Shown here: positions 33,474 through 45,388 of the stretch, one piece after another | How the letters are laid out: the number at the start of each line of letters is the position of its first letter | Numbering within the stretch: the stretch's first letter is position 1 | NCBI GenBank assembly: GCA_021234155.1 | Contig: JAJEKV010000074.1 | Coordinates: 2,237,789-2,301,788, forward strand | DNA length: 64,000 bases | Direction: 5' to 3' | Source of the DNA: Isoetes taiwanensis | Lineage: Eukaryota; Streptophyta; Lycopodiopsida; Isoetales; Isoetaceae | Made by a program: the position numbers and the translations under genes | The notes under the pieces: generated by a model | The model's input: only the letters and a program-made list of their open reading frames with translations | Databases searched by the model: none | What the model was told of the DNA's origin: nothing

Positions 33474-34210
33474 AGGAGGGAAAGATCCAAACAGGAATTT
33501 CACTGCATCATACCCATCAATGCTCAAAGAAATACTGAATTGCCTGATCACATCGGTCAATGGGATTGTTACCTGTTAGGAAACAAAAACTGAGTTAAAA
33601 AAGAACGAAGTTTTTGACAAGCCAAAAACTGATCCTCATGCTTTTACCTTCTTACTTCGAAGATATGTTGCAGAAAGTTTGAGGGCTATCATAGCATGGC
33701 GACATGAAACTTTTATACCTAGTGCCTTCTCGCATACTTGAAGTTATTGCATCCCTCCAACTTCAATCTTCAATCCAATCTAAGTAGACAGGCTGCGATC
33801 AATAGCGGGATGTACTTTTGCCATGTTAAAATTGCCTGAAAGGGCATTTTCAATGGTTTGGTGGTTTTTCCAATTAAAAACGACACAATTCCATCATGGT
33901 TCCAAAAAAACAACTTTCCCAACTAGAAATTTGCCAGCTTTATATTTACAAGAAATCCGCCCTGAACATTTATCTGGTTCAAACTAGTGTAGTTGAACTC
34001 AAAGTACACTCTGGTTGCCTACTAAAAAAGAAAATGGAGTCAAGTAAGCAAAGAAGCACAAACTAAGGTAACCATAGCTAACGGATACATAACATTCTTA
34101 AATTATTAAATGATCTACTAGACATCCAATGAAATTGAAATATGTGAGCACCCTAAAATTAGGGATGCCCACCCATGGTGGTCTGTAAGACTTGATCAAG
34201 TCGTCACATA
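33474..34210. other. intergenic upstream of the PPR gene
   Basis: Apart from the possible upstream exon (33480-33573, -), nothing coding was recognised. The sequence is AT-rich with no clear promoter element. Confidence 0.4.
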
Positions 34211-34673
34211 GCATATAGTTTGTGCAATATAGTTATCCCATGCTATGCTATGTGAGAAATGGGCTAAAAGTTGGGTTCTGCATATTATGTGACCTAAGAA
34301 GCTAATAAAGGTATCCTAAATTAGTCTTTGCACATATGGATCAAGGCAGTTGTTGTTGGAGAATGAGAATGGCATAATTCATTCCAAAGTGTAATTGGAT
34401 AACAATTCTTTAAAGAAAATTGCTAACATGGTCCTTTCAAAGTGGGTTGATAACAATTCTTAAAAAAAAACGATAACGTCTAACGAGACAGATTAGGCTT
34501 TACTTATCTGTAAATTTCACATTTCAAAGAGTTGGTTGACCTGCATCAATTATTAATTTCTAAAATTTGGGAGAGATTAGGCTTGCTTATCTGTAAATTT
34601 CACACTTCAAAGGGTTGGTTGATCTGCATCAATTATTGATTGCTAAAATTTGGCAGAAACTTATGAAATGAAA
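34211..34673 (+). repeat. direct repeat copy R1 (463 bp)
   Basis: Nearly identical to R2 at 35381-35841, with a handful of substitutions. It contains an internal tandem duplication of about 84 bp (34490-34573 and 34574-34657, each with TTATCTGTAAATTTCA). It ends exactly where the Helitron-like terminus begins (34674). Confidence 0.9.
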
Positions 34674-34702
34674 CTAGTAAATGTGTGCCCGGCGTTGCCG
34701 GG
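34674..34702 (-). mobile_element. Helitron-like 3' terminus
   Basis: On the - strand the sequence reads a GC-rich perfect hairpin GCCCGGC-AAC-GCCGGGC (34702-34686), then ACATTTA, then CTAG (34677-34674), followed by T. A hairpin about 10 bases before a terminal CTRR with T following is the diagnostic 3' end of Helitrons. The matching empty sequence in R2 (ATGAAATGAAA then TTG) supports insertion between A and T. The 5' TC end was not found; 34703-35380 has no coding sequence. Confidence 0.6.
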
Positions 34703-35380
34703 CTAATGTCCTGACGTGTGTTTTTCCTTGGCATCTAACCTTTTCCTTGATCAACCTTCAAAAACCCACATCACAACAATCTTTATAGGGGCCTTCAATC
34801 GGTGTAGAAACCATCAATGATGAATTTCAAATCAGCATGTCTATAGTTTATGTTGATCAACCTTTAATTTCCATGCTGATTTTCATTGTCGTTGCTGCGC
34901 TGCCTTGTCCTCTACCAGGATGCATTCGAACATTCACACGAACAGGAAAAGGCTCCTAAAGTGTATGCAAGGTAATCTTTACAAACGTGTAAAACAACCA
35001 GTTCCATAACATGTCATTCAAGATCTGAAGGGGTTAGACAAAGACATGGAAGATGTAAGGCTATAAAGATTCACCATTACTTGATCGCCCATGCTTTGTC
35101 CATCATAGTGGAAAAGGATGGGGTGACATCTTTTGTCTTCATTCATCAAACTTGAATTCTAAAAGTTGGCTGTAAATGCTGCTTTTCCCTGTCTTCGAGC
35201 ATATGCCAGAAAAGCCACCTTCTCACTGTTAAATTTCTCCCACTTTTTGCCATGGAACGCTTGTCATAAGAATGTCCAATGCCATAACATGTTGCTCGCA
35301 GAGCAAAATTAAACATTTCAGGAGCAATTAAAATACCTGATAGACAGGTACGATGGAGGATGGAGATATCATGTTGGTGA

Positions 35381-35841
35381 ATATAGTTTGTGCAATATAG
35401 TTATCCCATGCTATGCTATGTGAGAAATGGGCTAAAAGTTGGGTTCTGCATATTATGTGACCTAAGAAGCTAATAAAGGTATCCTAAATTAGTCTTTGCA
35501 CATATGGATCAAGGCAGTTGTTGTTGGAGAATGAGAATGGCATAATTCATTCCAAAGTGTAATTGGATAACAATTATTTAAAGAAAATTGCTAACATGGT
35601 CCTTTCAAAGTGGGTTGATAACAATTCTTTAAAAAAAACGATAACGTCTAACGAGACAGATTAGGCTTTACTTATCTGTAAATTTCAGATTTCAAAGGGT
35701 TGGTTGACCTGCATCAATTATTAATTTCTAAAATTTGGGAGAGATTAGGCTTGCTTATCTGTAAATTTCACACTTCAAAGGGTTGGTTGATCTGCATCAA
35801 TTATTGATTGCTAAAATTTGGCAGAAACTTATGAAATGAAA
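35381..35841 (+). repeat. direct repeat copy R2 (461 bp)
   Basis: The sister of R1 and 1,170 bp from it. It includes the same internal 84-bp tandem duplication. Its right neighbour TTGATTCTG differs from R1, where the Helitron-like end follows. Confidence 0.9.
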
Positions 35842-37335
35842 TTGATTCTGTTCACTGTTACAGAGAGTTTATGTAGAAGCTATGATAGATCTGAATCCTT
35901 TTTGGGTCTCATATATTGTTTAAAGGGAGGTATTAACATCTTAAAAGGAAATGAAAATTAACATCTGAATTGATGTTGCACATGAGATGATAAATACACT
36001 GACATTTGATTCGAGCACTGCAACAATTTGATCATGCATTCATATTTCTCCATCACACAGGGCAATAGGCAATATTACAATCCAAACATGTAAATGGCAG
36101 CCGTAAAATTTAACTTGCATGACATATCATTCCTTTTCATTGTTGTATTCCAAATTCTCCCATCTCCCAAATCAGGAAATGCAATAGTTTTACAAATGAT
36201 AAAGCAATGCCAAAGCATATGCAGATTCTTCTTTGTAGTAGCCTGTCATTTTAAAACAAAATTACTTGTCAGATCTTCATTTACCTTCATCCCACACATG
36301 CTGGACAGATCATCCAGCACCTAGTTCTTAACGTGAAAGATTGAAAGTACCTCATTGCATACCTCATTGCATACCTCATTGCATATGGACTATGATGCTT
36401 GCTTGCTTTCGCATTTTGGCATATCCCCTTTGCCTTGATGAGCCATCCTGATGTAGAATTTGATGATTTGAGTGCTTCTCATTAAGGTCACCTTTGGATG
36501 TGAGCTGGTGTTTGCTAGTGGATGCATGTCAAAGCAGCAAAATGTATTACAACGAATCAACATTCTCCGTTTATGTAAATGCTTTGTCAAAATGGTAAAC
36601 AAATTGGTAGGACACGTAGGACACGTGGCATGTTGTGCCACTCCTTCTGCATACTAAAAATAACAAATCCTGCATCCTGGCACTCGAACCCTACTGGAAA
36701 AAACTGAACATATGTCTCTGAGCTAGTCCATTCTGTTTCTATCTATTACCCTTACTGCATTGGCCACCACAACCATTGAATTTTACACCCATGATGTTGG
36801 TAGAGTTTTCTAATTATTGCAGAGGTGTCTCCGCAAAATGTTTTTCCCTTCTCTTTATTCTCCGCTTAAAACCTCTTCATCCACGTCTATTGCTTTGGCA
36901 TTTCTAAAACTCTAAGAGCTCTAGGAGTTCTCTAGATTGGATTACAATCTGTTGCAAGGTGTTAGAGCTGGTGTCCAAAACAACTATAGGGTGTCGAAAC
37001 CAAAGTATGGAACCAAAGTATCTAGTTTAGAATTGAAAACCAAAGGTAGCCCAGAATCATCGCATTGTCAAAACTAATCTTTCAAACTGGTTATGATGCC
37101 GCCTACTAATCATCGGCCACTAATGATCGCCGCCTTCAACGGAAAAATTCATCCAAGCATTGCGTCCTGTGATACCAAAGCACAGACCCATCTAGAACAT
37201 TCCTTTGCTGCGCTCGAAACTGGATTATTAGAGAGTAATATGGGCTCTTCTATAGGCGTTGTGGTCCCCAAGTTTTAGGTTTCAGATTCGGCATTCATTC
37301 ACAGGGCTTGGGGGAGGGATGAATGGAAGTGGAAC
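35842..37335. other. intergenic, no gene recognised
   Basis: AT-rich to mixed sequence. A threefold direct repeat of about 11 bases (ACCTCATTGCAT, 36350-36385) is present. No coding region was recognised. Confidence 0.5.
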
Positions 37336-37606
37336 AGGGGTGGCCACATGCAATATTTGCTGCCTCCACCTCCGTATCTCAATTTCATACGAGAGCGGAT
37401 ACCAAAGAGATGAAGAGCGGCAGAATAAAGGGGGAAGAGCTTCAGAAGAGAGGGGAACCAGCAGATTGCACTAATTTTTGTGGATGCTCCCCTGCAAGAA
37501 TGGAAGATTGAAAACTGGCCTCCGACTTCAAGATGGAGGCCTCCACTTTCGTTTTTGCCTCAAAATCTGCCGTTGAAGGCAGAAAAATGATCATGTGGCC
37601 ACCCCT
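37336..37606. repeat. inverted repeat, possible small foldback/MITE
   Basis: AGGGGTGGCCACATG at 37336-37350 recurs inverted and perfect at 37592-37606. Similarity extends inward imperfectly (GCTGCCTCCA against CTGCCTTCAA). No target duplication is obvious, because simple repeats follow on the right. Confidence 0.45.
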
Positions 37607-37610
37607 ATTG

Positions 37611-37665
37611 CCTCCTCCTCCTCCTCCTCCTCCTCCTCCTCCTCCCCCCTTTTTTTTTTTTTTTT
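37611..37665. repeat. (TCC)n microsatellite followed by poly-T
   Basis: About twelve TCC/CTC units run from 37611 to about 37646, then a C run and a T run to about 37665. Confidence 0.9.
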
Positions 37666-37778
37666 AAATCAAGACTCAACATTCAAACTCTTTATCTAGA
37701 TAGTATCTAACATGTAAGATAGGGCGTGCATTGGCATACCCTAAAGGTAAAACTTATATAACCCCTTTTCCTTCCTTG

Positions 37779-38335
37779 AACAGGTCAAGACAGCACACTA
37801 CCAGCGCCACATAAATCCCACATTGGAACGAGGCCCGCAATGCTACCTGCATACCTACTTGCCCATGAAAAGACACAGACTCATTGCCTCCATTTGCACA
37901 GGAGCACACCATCTTCGAATTGAGACGGGCAGATGGATTGGTGAGCCACGCCAGAACAGGCTCTGTCAGTGCTGCCAAATGGGAGTCATTGAGGATGAAT
38001 CTCATATCCTTCAAAGTTGCCCAGCATATGATCGAATCCGGACACGCTATGCTGAGTTGGTCAGGCCTGGCCAGCCGCTACATGTGACATTGAGCATGGC
38101 TTCCGTACGGGTGCTGGGATCATACCTTCAGGAGGTTATGGACATGCGAGATCAGCTATGTCCTCGGGCACACACTTGACATGTATATATACATTTATTT
38201 CATGATGATGTATACTTGTACAGTTTGACAGCATTCTTATTACTGCCACGGTTTTCCCCTCGAAAACCCTTCGGGGCGGGGTTTTTTTTAACCCGGACAT
38301 TAATAAGTTTGCTGCGCTCCTTCTAGGTCCCATAG
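37779..38335 (+). mobile_element. LINE-type retrotransposon 3' fragment
   Basis: The open frame 37823-38179 encodes the C-terminal region of a non-LTR reverse transcriptase: ASICTGAHHLRIETGRW followed by a Cys/His knuckle CQCCQMGVIEDESHILQSC and PAYDRIRTRYAEL. The pattern C-x2-C-x7-8-H-x4-C after an HxLR motif is typical of LINE ORF2 tails. The 3' untranslated part follows, with a GC hairpin-like run ending near AAAACCCTTCGGGGCGGGG (38262-38281). Everything upstream (RT core, endonuclease) is missing, consistent with 5' truncation on insertion. Confidence 0.75.
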
Positions 38336-40002
38336 GTCGATTGGTCTCAGTGGACGATAAAAATCATTCTTCCATTCTTTATTCTCTACTCTGTACTTCT
38401 TTAGATATTGCAGGGTTCGGGCACACATTCTTCCCATCCATGGTTCACCTCACGTGTATGGGCTCAAGTCCATTTTAGAAGGGCCCTAATATTTTGTTTG
38501 TATCACTGGGGATTAGATGAAATTGTGATATGGGAAATGGGTTTGTCTCTCCGCGGATGATAAAAATCAATTCAATTAATTGTGAGCTGCTCCTAGATGC
38601 ATGGAAAGCATAATAGTATAAGGTCCATAGCAAATTTAGGAAATGCATTGTATCTCTATGCATTATTCTCAATATAATTTCAAGTTTTCTAAACGTAGGG
38701 AGGAAGCCATGAGCAAAACATCTAAGATCTGGCATGTTACTTTCGCTTCCATTAAAATGGATGGTAATTCTTACATGTTGGTATAAAGGATACATGATGT
38801 CTTGGCAAACCAAAAAGATATATAGCTTTTATTTTGTCTATACTAATGCTTGCTCTATTACAATGGGAGGAGCTGATGGTTTTCCATCTATGACGACTTC
38901 CTACGACATGTGACCTTCCAGCTTGGTAATCGAATTGGCGAACCTTCTCTTGAAGCTATACAAAAATGCTACCATTTTGCTATCAAATATGATGCCACAT
39001 TCACATACACCATTATATTTCCATTTCGAGCCAGCTTTATGTTAGCATAGTTTGACATTACCGAAAAGATGTAAATATAGAACAAAGCCATTGCATTCAA
39101 GATCATAAATCCTACATAAGAAGAACTATAGATATATGCAGCATACTGGGATTCACCAATATGTATATATTGGATATGCCAGTTGTGATTCTGGGGTCAG
39201 GCAAAAATGCCTTATTTACTACTGTTCATAACAGAAAACCCTTTTTGGTATATATCATCCGTCCCTCTACATATATACGACATAAAATATTTTTATATAT
39301 TCAACACAAGATAAGAAACTAGCAAACAATTGTATGTATTCTCTGCCCATAATCAACTTTTTTGCATACCTTTGTACGTATTTTTTCTCTTAGTGTATTT
39401 TTCATGCAACCAAGCCAATACTTGCAATTTTTTTTGCATATGTATACGTATGCAACGACAATAAAAACCCCTAAAAGTATTCATTGATGTTATTTATGCA
39501 CTACAAATGTGCACCCCCCTTGGCAGCATATAACTGACCCTTTTTTTTATATTGATTGCTTCACCTACTTTTTCAGCTGGAAGGGTTAGATTCCACTTTG
39601 GGAATGAGTTGTATGTCAGTTAAGCGCGAACCAATTTTATAGTATGCAAGAATTAATTAATTAGAGAATTTCGGAATTCTCGTTTAGTATGCAATAGGTT
39701 GTTGGTTCTCTATAAAACGCCGTAATTGATTGCAATTGAGTGGAAGTTGCCGTTTATTTTTATGATTTTCACCCATAAAATAGCAGTGTATCCGAAATTG
39801 ACATTTGTAAGGCTAAGCCAAGCTCTTTTTTGAGTAAGAGTTGCACATTAGAAAGCGTAAAAATGTTCAGAAGGATCACGACCGCGAACATTTAGAGCTG
39901 TGTAGCTACTTCCATTGACATAATAACATTTTTATTTTAAAATTTTAAAGCTTATTCTACGTAATAAAACAAATACAATCTTAAAAAAAAAAACATATTT
40001 TC
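38336..40002. other. intergenic, no gene recognised
   Basis: AT-rich sequence with homopolymer runs and no supported coding region or larger repeat. Confidence 0.5.
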
Positions 40003-40255
40003 TGCTCAACACAATCGCTATGGCGATTTGCTTGAGCAGGAATGCTCTGTTTGCCTACGAAATCCTGCTCAACACAATCGTTGTGGCGATTTGCTTGAGC
40101 ACGAACGCTTTGTTTTCCTTCGAGATCCTGCTCAACACAATTGTTGTTTATCCAATATTAAAAAATGCTTAATAAAAAATACAAATGAAGAAAAAAAACA
40201 TAAAATAACAATTTGTTTCTGCTCAATAGAATCGCTGTGGCGATTTGCTTGAGCA
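40003..40255. repeat. 63-bp tandem repeat carrying a 36-nt two-part hairpin
   Basis: Hairpins occur at 40003-40038, 40066-40101 and 40220-40255. A half copy begins at 40129, on the same 63-bp register as the first two. Each has an outer stem TGCTCAA/TTGAGCA, a CAC/TGC internal loop and an inner stem AATCGC/GCGATT closed by a 4-base loop. Variation preserves pairing (C to T in the inner stem gives a G-U pair). A degenerate relative lies at about 40285-40320. Confidence 0.85.
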
Positions 40256-40859
40256 AGAACATAGATGTGTCTCCAGAATTATGTTCATCCAAATTGCGAT
40301 GGCGATTTCATGGAGCATTAACCTTCCATAAATTAGAGCTTGCCTGATTCTGTACGGATAGAAAGCTTGCAATCATATGGTAAGAATCATCTACAAACCG
40401 AAAAGACAAATGAATTCTCAGAACTTACCCGTAATTGAGTAAGAAAACCTCCTATTTCTCCGATATTTTGTTGTAGAACGCCTTTATCTTTACTATTTCT
40501 CTTTGCTATTTCTCTGATCTTTGCTATTTCTCTGATCTGTAGAATACCTTGACAATGGAACTTTTATTGAGATTACAGAGCTGTGGAATACCTTGGCTAC
40601 GAATTACAAAGATCTACATAGAGCTGTAGAATACTTGTGATCAACCCAAGGGAGTGGCAAGCGAAATGCAAGCCCTATCACAGATTTGAGAGCTCTGCCT
40701 GCATGCACCCATATGCCTCAGTAACGAAAAATGTAAATGCATTGAGATCCACACTGTTTCTATGCTTAACGATCTTCTGATTTCTTACTGCTGTTAGGCC
40801 TGATCTTCTATAGTGGCCCCCGAACTTCAGGAGGATCTAGAAGGCTCTGCATTCCCGTT

Positions 40860-41190
40860 TCAGGGTGAGAACAGGCTGTAACAACCTCCATAACCAAAAT
40901 AGCTGCCATAGCCCATGCCGGAATGGCTTCCAAGAAGCCCTATAATAAAAGGTCTGGCTATGGCCGCTACATAAATACTGAGATCCAAAGTTCTGCAACA
41001 AAAACCCTGGTGATGGCCTTGCGATATGACCTTTGCTATGGCCTCTGCAGAAACTATAACATCCGAAACCCTGTAATGAAAGCCATGGCTATGGCCTTGG
41101 CTATGGCTGCTGCAAAAAAACCTTAGAAGATCCGGAAGCCCTGTAAAAAATCGTTGAAGATCCTTGAAGATCCGGAAGCCCTGTAAAAAC
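40860..41190. repeat. low-complexity GGCTATGGC-rich region with short duplications
   Basis: Multiple GCTATGGCC/GCCATAGCC blocks are present. On the - strand one frame reads GMGYGSYFGYGGCYS (about 40870-40920), suggesting decay from a glycine/tyrosine-rich coding repeat. GAAGATCCGGAAGCCCTGTA is duplicated at about 41127 and 41167. No intact frame exists. Confidence 0.4.
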
Positions 41191-41574
41191 TCTTTGGCAT
41201 GGGATGCGGTCCTGCATGGTAATGAGATCCTGCAACGTCTGAAAAAGAAGGAAACGACAGAGAAAATTCAAAGATCCGAAGGAGAAGAAAGCAGGTTCGG
41301 CATGGTTGCTCGCTACCCACTCATGGTCGCAACCAGCATAGTCGCTACCCACAGTAAAATTTAAAGTGGATGACCTGCACCTAATTCTCTATTCCCGCCC
41401 ATGTTGGGCGGGACAATTTCAAATTAAAGCGAACTATTTTTTGCTTATGGTGGACCCGGAGAGCTGTATTCAAAATTCTCAAAATCCCGCTATTTTATCT
41501 AATTAATGAATTCGTGCTTTAGTGACACGTCATAATTGGCACTCACTAATTCCATTGCAATGCTTAGCAATTAT

Positions 41575-42060
41575 GAAAATATTACTTGCACAGGGTTGAA
41601 GCCTGCTTGCTGCTATTGCTGTTCTTACATCTTTCGGGGCTGGAGCATAGGTGATTATTGATTCATCATCAAAGAGAACTCTTCTCTTGATGCCAATGGA
41701 ATAGGCCTCATCAGTTTCAGTTGCTAATCTTCAGCATATGGGCTTGAAAGCTTGATCTGGTCTTGAAGGACAACAACAACTTTTTGGCATTGGAGCAGAT
41801 GCAAAGGGGTTCAGGAAACTGAGGAACCTTGCTCCTGTAGTACAGCTTTGAGCGGGAAGAGGGCGATCGCTTTCTCTGGTACTGCACAGGAATTTGTTAG
41901 AGGTCCCCATAGTACTTGCTTTTAGAGGGAAGAAGTTGAGCAGGGCTTCCAACGGAATATTGAACCTTTTTGTATCTAAACGACTGTCATCATAGTTGTT
42001 ATGGTTTAAATTCTTCCCATCTGGCCCTTTGAGGGGTCCTAATAAGGTTTCTGTACCATT
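41575..42060 (-). pseudogene. unrecognised coding-like sequence with one stop
   Basis: On the - strand a frame stays open from about 42060 to 41731, is broken by one TGA, and stays open again in the same frame to about 41580. Pieces read GPLKGPDGKNLNHNNYDDS, RFNIPLEALLNFFPLKAS and, after the stop, LATETDEAYSIGIKRRVLF. The composition is protein-like with no low complexity, but no family was recognised. There is no ATG start in the visible part. It could be a degraded exon, a captured gene piece or an exon pair with a short intron. Confidence 0.35.
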
Positions 42061-42468
42061 TATTATTATTAATATAAAAACTTGCCTTCAATAAAAAAAA
42101 ATCATGAAAATACTTCTCCTAAAACCAAAAACGTTATCGCTTAACTTCAAAACATTTGATTAACTAGCATCTCCTGACCTTCAGAATTCGAATTAAGTGA
42201 CATGCTAATCTTGACATATATTTGTCTCGGAGCATGATTTTAGACATCTACTTTCAATTTCTTTCATACTGCCACTGCCGCACACGGAATCATAGAGTTG
42301 TCGCTCTCCAAAAAGGAGGTGGAACTCTATATTTGAAAGAGAGCTGTCGTTGCTACAAGTGGAATCTTGCCCTAACTATAATTTCAATCTGCACAAAATG
42401 TCATATATGATCAAATAAAATTCTTGTTGCACCTACATACCCGACGATATAGGAAGGCTAGCATTTGA

Positions 42469-43174
42469 TGTTGAAAATGTGAGTCATGTCATATTATAAG
42501 GAATAGTACAGGTTGTTGCAATCAAATAAACCTTCAGTGAAGCTTATACACATGTAGATGGAAACTACAACATCTAAGAGCATCATTAGCATCATTGTAA
42601 ACCTTAAGGCTATGGAAGTTGGCTAAAGGTTAATGGTAAGGTTGTGGTTAAAGATCTTAAAGGTTTAAGTGGTAAACATTGAAGAAATAAGTTATATTAA
42701 ATATTCAAAGGTTGAGCTCGGATATCGTTTTGAGGAAAACGCATGTGGGATATTTTGAATGAAGATTTTGCTTGAAAAAGAAAGTTGATCCGGCAATGCT
42801 TAACCGCCGGACTGTACTATTATAAGGTGGAGCAGAGCTTGAAGGGGCATTCGGGTCCAAGGATACATAGATCCGTCTCATATATGATCGATTGGAATCG
42901 GTCAACATTGCTACAGGAACTCAGTCAATCCCTCTGCTACAGTGAACGATTACAATAGTTGATGTTGGGATTTTAATGGTTGGAGGAATATAATCTAGGG
43001 GAAGTTATCTAGTGTATTCTTGTTGTTGTTGAAGATCGAGTTGCAAGGAATTATTGACCATAATGTGGCTTCCTTGCTAGGGAGAAGGACTTGATCCAGA
43101 TGTTAAAGTTATTGTGAAGTTGTTAAAAGTTTGAATGCATGCTTAAGATTGAATGATCATAAGTGTGAAATTTT
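42469..43174 (+). repeat. 5' LTR of element C (uninterrupted)
   Basis: It begins TGTTGAAAATG. The match to the 3' LTR ends at GTGTGAAATTTT; the next two bases here are CA (43175-43176), which would complete a canonical TG...CA LTR. The empty site GGTTAAAGATC (42647-42657) is intact here. The antisense frame 42705-42908 is an LTR artefact. Confidence 0.9.
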
Positions 43175-45388
43175 CAAATCTTATAGTATTTTGCAAACCT
43201 TAATATACAGTATATAAAAACTTGTACATGCATACCCCACAAATGAGGATCGCTATGTACAGTCCAGATCTTGGAATAAAGGGCAAATATGCCCATCCGA
43301 CAGCTCTCGTTGCCCGGAGTAACCCCCCGTGTGAATATGCACCCAAATCAAAGGGGGTTTCAGGGGGATTTTCATTTAAATGAGTTAGATGCAATGGTTT
43401 GTATTAATAATGTTAATGTTAGTTATATGTTGGTAGTTAAAAAAAAAATTTGGGCCCTTCGGGCCCAACAAAACCAACTAAAGAAAACAAGATAAAACAA
43501 ATTGGAAAAAAACTGAGGTGCTGCACCACATACTCAAGTTATAAAAAGTATTTTAGAATTTGCCAAATCACATACTCAAGTTATAAAAAGTATTTTAGAA
43601 TTTGCCAAATCACATACTCAAGTTATAGGCCAATTTAAATCCATAGGCTAACCTCAGAATGTAAATGTAAAATTTGTTGGTTAACACTTCTATAGCTTCA
43701 AACATAAACAAAATTATAGAAATATCCCCAGTCATATGAACACTAAAATCTATTCTATTTCAGGTACATCGTGCATTGCAGATACAAGATCTGTGGATGC
43801 CAATTTTTTATGCATCCATAGAAGCCAATATGTTAATGTCGCAGGCAATGTAAAAGGCCTGCATAAATGAGTAGTTAACTATCTAAAATAATAATAGTAA
43901 ATTGAGGTTATGATGATGTTTCCAGAAGTCAAAATCCACCTTCAACATCTTGTATAGAAGAACTAGTGGAGCGCATGTCATGGCTTCTGTTTCCACACTT
44001 CAAACTTCCATCTCCTGCACCAAGTCCTACGCTTTTTGCAATTTGCACTTACATCCGCACTGTTCCCCATCTCCGTCCCACGCATCCACACCGCCACCTT
44101 CATCGCCGCCACACCCCCATTTTAAGTTCTAGTCCTCTAGGCTCACCTCCGCTCCAGTCTACTCTACGCTAATTCAAATGGCTCCCCTAGCTCTTCTCAT
44201 TTGATTTGCAGAGCAATTGTCGCCCCTCAGAATAAACAATTGTGACCCTAAGTGTGGCAGGTTTAATACTTTACCTTTATTGGAAATGTTGTGCCATAAA
44301 ACCAATCACAATAGTTGGCATTAGGGATGATAAACATCTGTTAATGGCGAAGATTACAAGTCAAACAAATGGTGCACAGGGAGAAGTGACAACACAGGTC
44401 CATAATGTTGCCATTTATCCTGGAGCTAAGATAGAAAAGTTGTCTGAGACACCTGGTTCTAATGCAAAAATAAAAACTAAGCCTTCTTACTTCTTGCCTG
44501 CTACTGTTGTCAATTATTCTTCTGCCGGAACGTTTTGCAAGGCCTCTTCCATAAAGTTTGTCTATTCGTTCTTCACAAAAGTGGGTCCTGTCAGGAGAAT
44601 ATAGAGCTACATGCAAATGTCAGATTCCTAATAAGAAGTAATGAAAAAAAAAAATCCAAGAAGCAATGACAATGATGACTACTTACTCCGTTTTGTGGAA
44701 TCAGAATAAATTTTGCTGAATCGCGTTAAGAAATTGTTGAATGCCTAAAAACATTCGCCTCTGGTCCTTTTTATGTAAATCCGAAAGTAAGAGCATTCTA
44801 GCAGCATCACGGATCCCCTAAACTCTCTCCATAACAGATGTTTCTGAATCCATATTCTCCAACAAGCTGAGGACGGAGTGGCTTCTTCTCAAAAAGGATG
44901 GAGTGGCTTCTAAAGAAGCCCTAAAATACCTGTTCGATGCCTGAGATGGGCTATTTCTGATCAATGCAGTAATGGGCGATGCAGGACACGAAATAGCTCA
45001 GCCAGAACTGCTTGGATTCCTTGTCCTAACTCAGGAGTGAGGGACATCTGCAAGATAACCTGCTCCAAGCGGCCAGCAAACCCTAAACTTTGGCATACCT
45101 ATCTGCCTTACAAAACGACCCACGGCAAGAAGCCCTAATCTTTGTCTGCTCGATGCTTGCATGTGAAGGGCCATTAATATAATGTGTTTTACATAACAAA
45201 TTAACAAAATAATGTTGTGACCATTGAATTGCCAAGGGAAAAAAAAAACAATGACACAACGAGAATGGAAATACTAGATGCACTCTAGAAATACTAATTA
45301 GTACACCATGCGTAATACGGCAGCTAAATCATAGTAAAACCATAAGAAAAAACGTATAAAAATACAAAAACAACCCCCTGTTATAATG
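43175..45388. other. unexplained 2.2-kb block between 5' LTR and gag of element C
   Basis: There is no primer binding site and no gag N-terminus. The block contains a palindrome TTGGGCCC-TTC-GGGCCCAA (43452-43470), a tandem repeat of about 47 bp (43519-43625, each with CACATACTCAAGTTATAAAA), and a possible plastid-targeted gene fragment (43979-44604). The copia coding region starts abruptly at about 45389. The block may be an insertion accompanied by loss of the first part of gag, or the product of recombination. Confidence 0.6.
43979..44604 (+). pseudogene. possible fragment of a plastid-targeted protein gene
   Basis: From the ATG at 43979 the frame reads MASVSTLQTSISCTKSYAFC then a Ser/Pro/His-rich stretch, resembling a chloroplast transit peptide, and stops after about 50 codons. 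A splice-acceptor-like TTGATTTGCAG precedes AGCAATTGTCGCCCCTCAG (44211-44229). A second open frame (44242-44604) follows with MAKITSQTNGAQGEVTTQV. The mature protein family was not recognised. Low certainty. Confidence 0.3.

Noticed and set aside
42705-42908. Antisense 67-codon frame seen twice (also 56916-57119)
   Set aside because: It is duplicated only because it lies in both LTR copies of element C; no coding features.
43452-43482. Palindrome GGGCCC-TTC-GGGCCC followed by CTAA as a possible Helitron 3' end
   Set aside because: The CTAA is followed by A rather than T and no empty-site comparison exists, so it is recorded only as a palindrome within the unexplained block.
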